Part shown: piece by piece, positions 57,850-64,000 of the stretch
Numbering within the stretch: position 1 is the stretch's first letter
Layout: the number at the start of each line of letters is the position of its first letter
Assembly: GCA_951799425.1 (NCBI GenBank)
Contig: OX637391.1
Location: 20,570,551-20,634,550, forward strand
Reading direction: 5' to 3'
Origin: Ilex aquifolium
Lineage: Eukaryota > Streptophyta > Magnoliopsida > Aquifoliales > Aquifoliaceae
DNA: 64,000 nucleotides
Notes under the pieces: model-generated
Told to the model about the DNA's origin: nothing
The model's database searches: none
What the model saw: only the letters and a program-made list of their open reading frames with translations
Translations under genes and position numbers: made by a program

Positions 57850-58956
57850 ACGATACATTTCCTATGCTTGGGAATTCTTTGATAATTTAACCCATTTCTA
57901 AGAGGCAAGCACCCTCCAATAGCCACCACACTGGTTGAAGGTGGTAAAACTATTGTTGAACCAAAATCTCTAAAGACTTGGTCCAAAATTGAATATGAGT
58001 TTGCATGGTGGAACTCAAAAGGCTTGAATGCAATATTTAATGTTGTGACACCTCACGAGTTTCGGAGGATCTCCAATTATGAGACTTCTAAAGAGGCATG
58101 AGACATCTTACATGTTTCTCATGAAGGAACACCTTTAGTGAAGATGTCTCTTCGCCAAAGGTTCACCTCTCAATTTGAGACTTTGAAGATTCGAGATGAT
58201 GAAAAAGTTAACGGTTTCTATTCTAGATTATGTGATATTATAAATTCATCATTTGCATTGGGAACCAAGTATGATGACTCTATGATTAAATGAAAAATAT
58301 TGAGATCTCTACCGGAGAGGTTACATGCTAAGGTGATGGACTTGGAAACCAAAGTCAATTTGGAGATAGCTTCAATAGAAAACCTAGTTGGGTCTATTTT
58401 GACTTTTGAGATGAATCTCCAATTGCCCAAGAAAATTGAGGGTCATGATATTAAGCTTAATACGAGAAGATGAAGATGAATCCAAGTCACCTTATTTGGA
58501 AAAAGAGGACCTAGCCCACTTTGTAGAAAGTTTAGGAAGTTTATCAAGGCTAGAGGAGTTCAGTCTTTAGGGTCAAAAGGCAAGACAATTAGACCTAAAT
58601 TCCCCAAAGAAGGAGGGGGAAATAAGGGGGAAAGGAAAGAGGGGCAATTACCTAAATACAACAAGTGTTAAGGGATTGGGCACATGCCTTGGGAATGTTC
58701 TAATTGGAAGAAGAAAGATTTTCCCACAGAGAGGACAGAAAATGAGTTCAAGCCGACAACGAGTGAAGATACTTCCTCTCACGAAGATGAGGATGAGCTT
58801 ATGGCTTTAATAGGCTCACATTCCCCCTTCCCCCCAAGAGAAACTTCTAAAGGTGAAGTTAAGAGACAGAGTCTTCAACCCATTTCCCGAGCTAACCTAA
58901 AAGATTTTAAGAGAAAACAAGTGTGGGAGAGATGTAAGAAACTTGAGAAGCTCACC
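57850..58956 (+). mobile_element. G: fragment with UBN2/copia-type gag-like sequence
   Basis: The first 60 bp repeat the LTR end seen at 17750-17800. After that the translation has TTLVEGGKTIVEPKSLKTWS, TPHEFRRISNYETS, HEGTPLVKMSLRQRFTSQFE and RSLPERLHAKV, typical of UBN2-type retrotransposon gag. A zinc-knuckle-like segment (GIGHMPWECSNWKKK) lies near 58670-58715 and an acidic stretch follows. H starts at 58957 and ends the reading. A few breaks. Whether the LTR end and the gag belong to one element is not clear. Confidence 0.7.
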
Positions 58957-59759
58957 TGTAACGCCCCAAATACCACCCTGGACGGCATTACACTATGAAA
59001 CCATTCATGTCATGAGAGCAACTAAATATATATCCATCAAATGAGAAACATTCTTAATATTAACAAAATTTGGGCAGAGTCTCCTTTGTACAGGAAGCTC
59101 CACCCAAAAATCACAACCTGTGCAATTCTATTAACTTGACTACACCGGGTCCATTTAACCATCCAATAGCAATAACATTTCTATTTACCATCTATACTAT
59201 CCTTAACATTATCCCAAAAGAAAATAGGCCTAGCAATGACATTTACATTCCAAGAGAATTAAAGTACACTTGCAGCGGAATAACAAAATACTAGACTTTA
59301 CAAGGTTCAAAATGAATATCCTAGTCTAGAACAAAAGAAAGTGTCGCTCTAGGCGTCCACCTCGGGATCCACACTCCCGTCCAGGGGAGTCTCCCAAGTA
59401 GCGGGCTCCTCGACCCCTACGTCCTCCTCTTGTAGGTAATCTGAAAAATGTTAGCGGTAGGGGGTGAGCACAAAGCTCTGTAGAACAATTCTCTCAAACC
59501 CAAACAAGGTTTAGAAAAGCATTTAAAACGGTAGGTCTCATTTCACAAATATCATACATAACTTTTGAAGTAAAGCAGTGCCATTTAATAGATCTCAAGT
59601 TTACGGAACAACGATAATTGAATGAGAAAAAGAAACCACTATACATTTAGCAAACCATTTCCAAATATAATCCAATCCTCCATTCACAATTTCCAACAAT
59701 TCTTTGGGTAGGTGGCATACTTTAGGGTAACCTCCACCCCCCGTTTAGGTCATCTTTGA

Positions 59760-60070
59760 TTCTCAAGCATCCTTACAAGGAACCTCTTGAGAATGGGTGA
59801 GCATCCTTACAAGGAACCTCTCACAAATCATTTCATGGCTTCCCAAGCATCCTTACAAGGAACCTCTTGGGAAGGGGGTGAGCATCCTTACAAGGAACCT
59901 CTCACAAATCACTTCATGGCTTCCCAAGCATCCTTACAAGGAACCTCTTGGGAAGGGGTGAGCATCCTTACAAGGAACCTCTCACGAATCACTTCATGGC
60001 TTCCCAAGCATCCTTACAAGGAACCTCTTGGGAAGGGGTGAGCATCCTTACAAGGAACCTCTCACAAATG
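59760..60070. repeat. H: minisatellite with 80-bp higher-order unit
   Basis: GCATCCTTACAAGGAACCTC occurs eight times at alternating spacings of about 34 and 46 bp, giving an 80-bp compound unit repeated about four times. Confidence 0.92.
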
Positions 60071-60425
60071 TGTATCACAAGCAACCCAACCAAGAATACA
60101 ATCCCAATATTTATCTCCATTTCCAATCATTTATCCAAAATCCCCAAATTTAAGCATGTGACATTGTCAATAACCAACCAAGAAAAATGCAAGAGATCAT
60201 TATAAACATCATTTGTTACACAATATAAAACTCTAAGTTTTGAAAGTGAAAACCAAGGAATTACCAAGAGAAAAGTCCATTTTCCTTACCAATCAATGAT
60301 TGAAGATGAAAAAGAAAGATAAAATGGTTACCAACCATCACATAGTTCAAAACATGGCATTGATTGCAAAATATAAAAAATCAAAGATTTCCCTAACACA
60401 TATCCAAGATTTAGAGAAAGAGACA

Positions 60426-60429
60426 TATG

Positions 60430-60470
<41 letters not shown>
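60426..60470. repeat. H: (TA)n microsatellite
   Basis: Near-perfect AT dinucleotide run inside the LTR. Confidence 0.95.
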
Positions 60471-60472
<2 letters not shown>

Positions 60473-60687
60473 CCCTAGCCTCAATGTGAGAGAGTGAGAG
60501 AAAACCCCTACCTCAATGTTCTTGAAAACCTAGGTTTAGTGTGAAGAAGATGAAGATTGGATCTTGAATCACCCTTGAATTCCTTGTTTTTCACCTTTGA
60601 TCTTGTGTTTTTCTCTTCCCCTCTTTCTCTCTAATGTTTTCTAGGGTTTTAAAGTGGTGTAATGAAGGCAAAAGAGAAGACATTATG

Positions 60688-60695
60688 TATTTATA
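60688..60695 (-). promoter_or_regulatory. H: LTR TATA box
   Basis: The minus strand reads TATAAATA about 715 bp into the LTR; the palindrome array lies just upstream in the element's sense. Confidence 0.65.
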
Positions 60696-60746
60696 GTGGA
60701 GGAAGAGCCGGCATTCGCGAAACAGAAATTTTTGGATTTTTACACT

Positions 60747-60910
60747 AACCTTCCGGAAGGTTTGTGTCGTTCTTCCGGAAGGTTTTGCTCACTGGAAGGT
60801 TTTTTTCATCGACCTTCCGGAAGGTTTTATCATCCTTCCGGAAGGTTTTGCTCACTGGAAGATTTTTGTCATCGACCTTCCGGAAGGTTTTATCGTTCTT
60901 CCGGAAGGTT
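60747..60910. repeat. H: CTTCCGGAAG palindrome array, 6 copies
   Basis: Six palindromes in three pairs (about 23 bp within a pair, about 63 bp per pair), with repeated spacers TTTTGCTCACTGGAAG and TCATCGACC. The same spacer words occur in the arrays of F. Confidence 0.92.
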
Positions 60911-61409
60911 TTGCTCACTGGAACTTCTAGCGCATTTTTGACCTATTTAGAGGTCGAATTGGAAAATTTTCATGATATACACTTTTGTAGCTCTAGATGT
61001 CTAATATCTACTGTCAAAATTTCAGGTCATTTGGAATTAAGAATAAAAATTTATGGCCAAAATACTAGAAGGTGTCCAAGATACTTTTTACCCAACTTCA
61101 CTCTAAAGCGTATTTTAACTCCGGAATCCTTTCTAACCTCTTATACAAGTCATATCACCTCTCCCAATGTTTTTCAACCTCCCGGATTCAATGGAGACCT
61201 TATTTTGGCCTCAAAGTATTTGGAATTTTGTCTAATCACCCTTTTCCAGTTTAAACATCTTCGAACTTAACTTAGAAAATCAACATGCATCTCTAGTATT
61301 CTTTTCCTACTATTACCATCCATATGATTTATTCTTAAATCATTATCTATATATATGAATCACTAAACAAATACTTTACTATATAATTATAAACATGCGG
61401 GGGTTTACA

Positions 61410-61422
61410 ATCTACCCCCCTT
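61410..61422 (-). promoter_or_regulatory. H: polypurine tract
   Basis: The minus strand reads AAGGGGGGTAGA beside the 3' LTR. Confidence 0.8.
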
Positions 61423-61442
61423 AAAGAAAGTTTCGTCCTCGA

Positions 61443-62030
61443 AACTTACCTCAAGTAGCGAATAAATACGGATACTTCTCTCGCATCCCCAGCTCCGGTT
61501 CCCAAGTAGCTTCTTCCACTCCATGATGTTGCCTTAACACTTTCACCAATTTGATGACTTTATTGCGAAGCACCTTTTCCTTGGCATCGAGAATCGTCAC
61601 CGGTTGTTCTTCATATGTCGCTCCATCTTGAATTTCTATATCTCCCAAGTCCACGACCGGCGTTGTTTCTGATTGACACTTCCTCAGCATCGACACATGG
61701 AACACGTCGGGCACCCCCGACAACTGGGCTGGTAACCGCAACTGATACGCCGCTTTGCCCACAACTTTGATCACTTCAAATGGCCCGGTATATCTTGGTG
61801 CTAACTTCCCTTTCTTGCCGAATCGAAACACGCCCTTCTTGGGTGACACCTTGAGAAATACGTAGTCTCCCACCTTGAACTCTAAGGGTCTTCGTCTGTG
61901 GTCCGCATAGCTCTTCTGTCTACTTTGCGCCGTGCGTAGTCTCTCCCGGATGAGTTGAATCTTCTCCGTAGTTTCCCCATTGTAGTCCTTACTCCGTTAG
62001 TTCGTTGCGCACTCTGATATAAATTACAAT
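61443..62030 (-). pseudogene. H: integrase C-terminus with chromodomain
   Basis: Minus strand: GDYVFLKVSPKKGVFRFGKK, YTGPFEVIKVVGKAAYQLRL, FHVSMLRKC and VVDLGDIEI, then a chromodomain with VIKLVKVLRQHHGVEEATWE. This part is open over about 140 codons. Sequence further upstream in element sense soon becomes unrecognisable. Confidence 0.9.
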
Positions 62031-62179
62031 CCACCAAAGGTTACAGTTGAAACCTAACAAGACTTGTCCTCCCATCTTAGCTTCCAAACCCATATACATT
62101 TTTATTTTATTTCAACGAAATAATTTAAGAAAAATTGACATAATATCATCGAAAATACCATTTTAGTGGTCACTACCAA

Positions 62180-63080
62180 TCACTAGAGTTTTGAATTCAT
62201 GAGCAAATAAATAATCAAGCTTTGGAAATCAAGAACAAAAGAACAAGCAAGGTTTGAAATGAATAACAAACGAATCTCAAGTTTTTGGAATCCAAAAATA
62301 AAGGAACAATCAAGTCTCGAATTCCATAACAAACCCATATCAAGCTTTGGAATCAAAATAAGAAACAATCAAAGCTTGAAATCAAGAATAAAGTAACAAT
62401 CGAGTCTTGGAGTCAATAACCGATGCATATCAAGCTTCGTAACCAAGAACTAAAGAGTGTCAAGTTTTGAACTTAAGGACAAGGAGAAATCAAGTATTGA
62501 AATCAAGAGCAATTGAATGTCAAGTCTTGAAATCAAGAACCAATGAATATCAAGTATTGAATATCAAGAATAAATGACTCACAATAGTTAGACTCAATCA
62601 AATGAATATCAAATTTGACTATCAAGAACAAATAAATATGAAGCTTGAGAATCAAGAAGAAAGGTGTATCAAGCTTGAAAGTCATGAACAAAGGAGAAAT
62701 TAAGATTTAATGGAACAATCATGTATGGAAATCAATAACAAACGATTATCAAGGTGTGAAATCGAGAACAAAGGATTATGAAGCTTAGAAATCAAGATCA
62801 AAAGAACACTCAAGTCTTGGAACCAAGAATAAAGAATCTCAAGTATTGAATATTGAGAATAATTGAATCACAAGGGTTATAGTCACTACCAAGTGCATAT
62901 CAAATTTAGGTATCAAGAACAAATGAATCATTAAGCTTAGGAAATTAAGGACAAGGAAACAATCAAGTTTCGAGATCAATAACAACGGATATCAAGCTTG
63001 GAATCAAGAATAAAGTAACAATCATATATTAGAATCGATAACAAATGACTATCAAGGTTTGAAAATCAGTGACACAGGCA
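62180..63080. repeat. H: degenerate tandem repeat, period about 30 bp
   Basis: Repeats built on TCAAGTCTTGAAATCAAGAA plus a ten-base tail; best seen at 62485-62580, where successive units are exactly 30 bp apart, elsewhere 30-35 bp. Weaker copies extend to about 63230. It occupies the space between the integrase and protease parts. Confidence 0.85.
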
Positions 63081-63089
63081 AGATAAAGA

Positions 63090-63370
63090 TAAGACACCTC
63101 TCCCTTGAAAACTAGGATTTCAAGGGCATACCAAAAGGATTTTGTGGTCACCCACCCATAACATAGCTTAGAACAAATAATATTTAAGTTCGGGAATCAA
63201 GAGCAAAGGAGAAATCAAGAGAAAAACACATCTCCTTTGTAAACTAGGGTTTGAAGGCATAAGAAAAGATTTCGGGTTTACTCAACTATAATATATTTTG
63301 GAACAAGGTAATATTAACAAGAATGACAAGACATGATGATTTCCTAGCAAGTAGATATAATTTAGAGTCA
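63090..63370. other. H: AT-rich stretch after the repeats
   Basis: Two related segments around GATAAGACACCTCTCCC/AAACTAGG.TTT (63085-63130 and 63220-63260) suggest an old duplication of about 130 bp. No gene seen. Confidence 0.5.
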
Positions 63371-63374
63371 AAGA

Positions 63375-64000
63375 TTACATATATATAATAACCCTACTGG
63401 TATCCCCTTGTTCTCCCGTAGGCAAATTAACATATACCGTAAGTTCTATTTCCTCGAAACCTAATCCAAATTTCACAGCATATGCAGTACGTACAAAAGA
63501 ATGAGTCGCATAGGAATCCAATAACATTCGGGCCCAAGAATCGTAGAAAAGAATGATACCCTCCACGATGGCGTTGGAGGCATTTTCCTCCGGTTGAGTC
63601 ATAGCAAAAACCCTTCCTTGATTGGCACCGCCGGGGGCATAAGCTTGTAACGGTCTCTGTGGTGGTAATGGCTGTAGTAGCGGTGGCCTGTTTGCATTCA
63701 CTCGCCCCGTTGCTTGGTTGGTCTTGGTGGAAAGCAATGGACAATTATCTTTGAAGTGCCCAACACCTCCACAGGCAAAGCATCGGCGTGCATCCGTGCC
63801 TACTCTCTCTGGTACGCTTCCCGCTCCTTGAGCTATTTGAGGTCTCTGCTATGTTAGCCTTTGTAGTGGTGGCTTGTTTGTTGGTACTTGCTCGGTTGCT
63901 TGCTTGGTCCTTGGGAGAAACGAGGGGCATCTATGTTTGAAGTGCCCATACTCTCCGCATGCAAAGCATTGGCGCGGGTCAGTGCTTGTTCTAGTCTGAG
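63375..64000 (-). pseudogene. H: protease start and gag zinc-knuckle region
   Basis: Minus strand. The protease side has GRVFAMTQPEENASNAIVEG and a retropepsin-like WARMLLDSYATHSFV segment. Upstream in element sense are two CCHC knuckles, CFACGGVGHFKDNCP (about 63747-63785) and CFACGEYGHFKHRCP (about 63925-63970). Similar Thr/Asn/Gln-rich linkers follow them, so the module looks tandemly duplicated. Several breaks. Confidence 0.8.

Larger units (their letters stand above)
58957..61409 (-). repeat. H: 3' LTR
   Basis: 2453 bp; plus strand TGTAACGCCCC to GGGGGTTTACA. The start region (AACAAAATTTGGGCAGAGTC) matches the B LTR. It contains a minisatellite, a (TA)n tract and a CTTCCGGAAG array. Confidence 0.85.
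58957..64000 (-). mobile_element. Element H: Tekay-related element, right part outside window
   Basis: Minus strand. The 3' LTR is at 58957-61409, then a polypurine tract, the integrase C-terminus with chromodomain, about 1.1 kb of 30-bp-type tandem repeats, and protease and gag zinc-knuckle parts at the right edge. No RT or RNase H is seen between integrase and protease, so it looks non-autonomous. The left flank is TCACC (58952-58956); its partner is out of view. The LTR begins TGTAACGCCCC, related to B and C. Confidence 0.85.

Noticed and set aside
59787-60041. Repetitive ORF with repeated YKEPLTNHFMA units
   Set aside because: Translation of the LTR minisatellite; the period shifts between units, and there is no sign of coding selection.
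60747-60910. CRISPR-like array (palindromic repeats with spacers)
   Set aside because: Repeats are only 10-12 bp, spacers are themselves repeated, and the setting is a plant LTR.
62180-63080. Centromeric satellite
   Set aside because: A 30-35 bp degenerate period limited to about 1 kb inside one element; no higher-order array or flanking satellite.
1-64000. A host gene interrupted by the nest
   Set aside because: All flanks of the nested elements resolve into other retroelements; no exon-like or host-family sequence was found.

Overview
The window looks like plant pericentromeric or other repeat-rich heterochromatin. The elements are plant-type Ty3/gypsy LTR retrotransposons of the Athila lineage (primed at a TGGCGCCGTTGCCGGGGA-type site) and the Tekay/Del chromovirus lineage (primed by initiator-Met tRNA, TGGTATCAGAGC). 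I found no host gene, rRNA, tRNA or CRISPR array. A flowering plant, probably a dicot, fits best; I cannot name the species.

Layout, using my own labels. A (Athila, minus) enters from the left edge and ends with its 5' LTR at 17749. It is split by B (Tekay, minus, 2998-12552, TSD GGTAC). A scrap of LTR end plus primer site (G', 17750-17875) separates A from C (Tekay, minus, 17876-28604), which carries a solo LTR, D1 (22157-24046, TSD GTAAT). At about 28605 C abuts F (Athila, plus), whose right end is an LTR at 56187-57849. F is split by D2 (minus, 32758-53963, TSD ATAGT), a small non-autonomous Athila relative with F-like LTRs. D2 is split by E (Athila, plus, 35426-49765, TSD AACAC), the youngest and best preserved element; its LTRs differ by about 1.8% by eye. 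A gag-like fragment G (57850-58956) is interrupted by H (Tekay-type, minus, 58957 to beyond the window).

The most interesting structure is a set of short CG-centred palindromes in paired arrays, in three sequence classes: GTACCGGTAC, CTTCCGGAAG and CGTTCGAACG. The classes cut across lineages. The first is in Tekay C and Athila D1/D2, the second in Tekay H and Athila F, the third in Athila E. In E and F the same class occurs both in the LTR and just upstream of the extra post-pol ORF. In E both positions are followed by a TATA box. This looks like a modular, element-specific regulatory address.

Other patterns are a conserved CATTG-nnGA-CAATG stem-loop plus G-tract behind integrase in four Athila elements, a small basic ORF shared by A and E, LTRs of C that contain primer-site-bearing tandem units, a three-fold zinc-knuckle repeat in D2, and a 30-bp repeat field in H lying between its integrase and protease parts. 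All boundaries were read by eye; domain limits are approximate.
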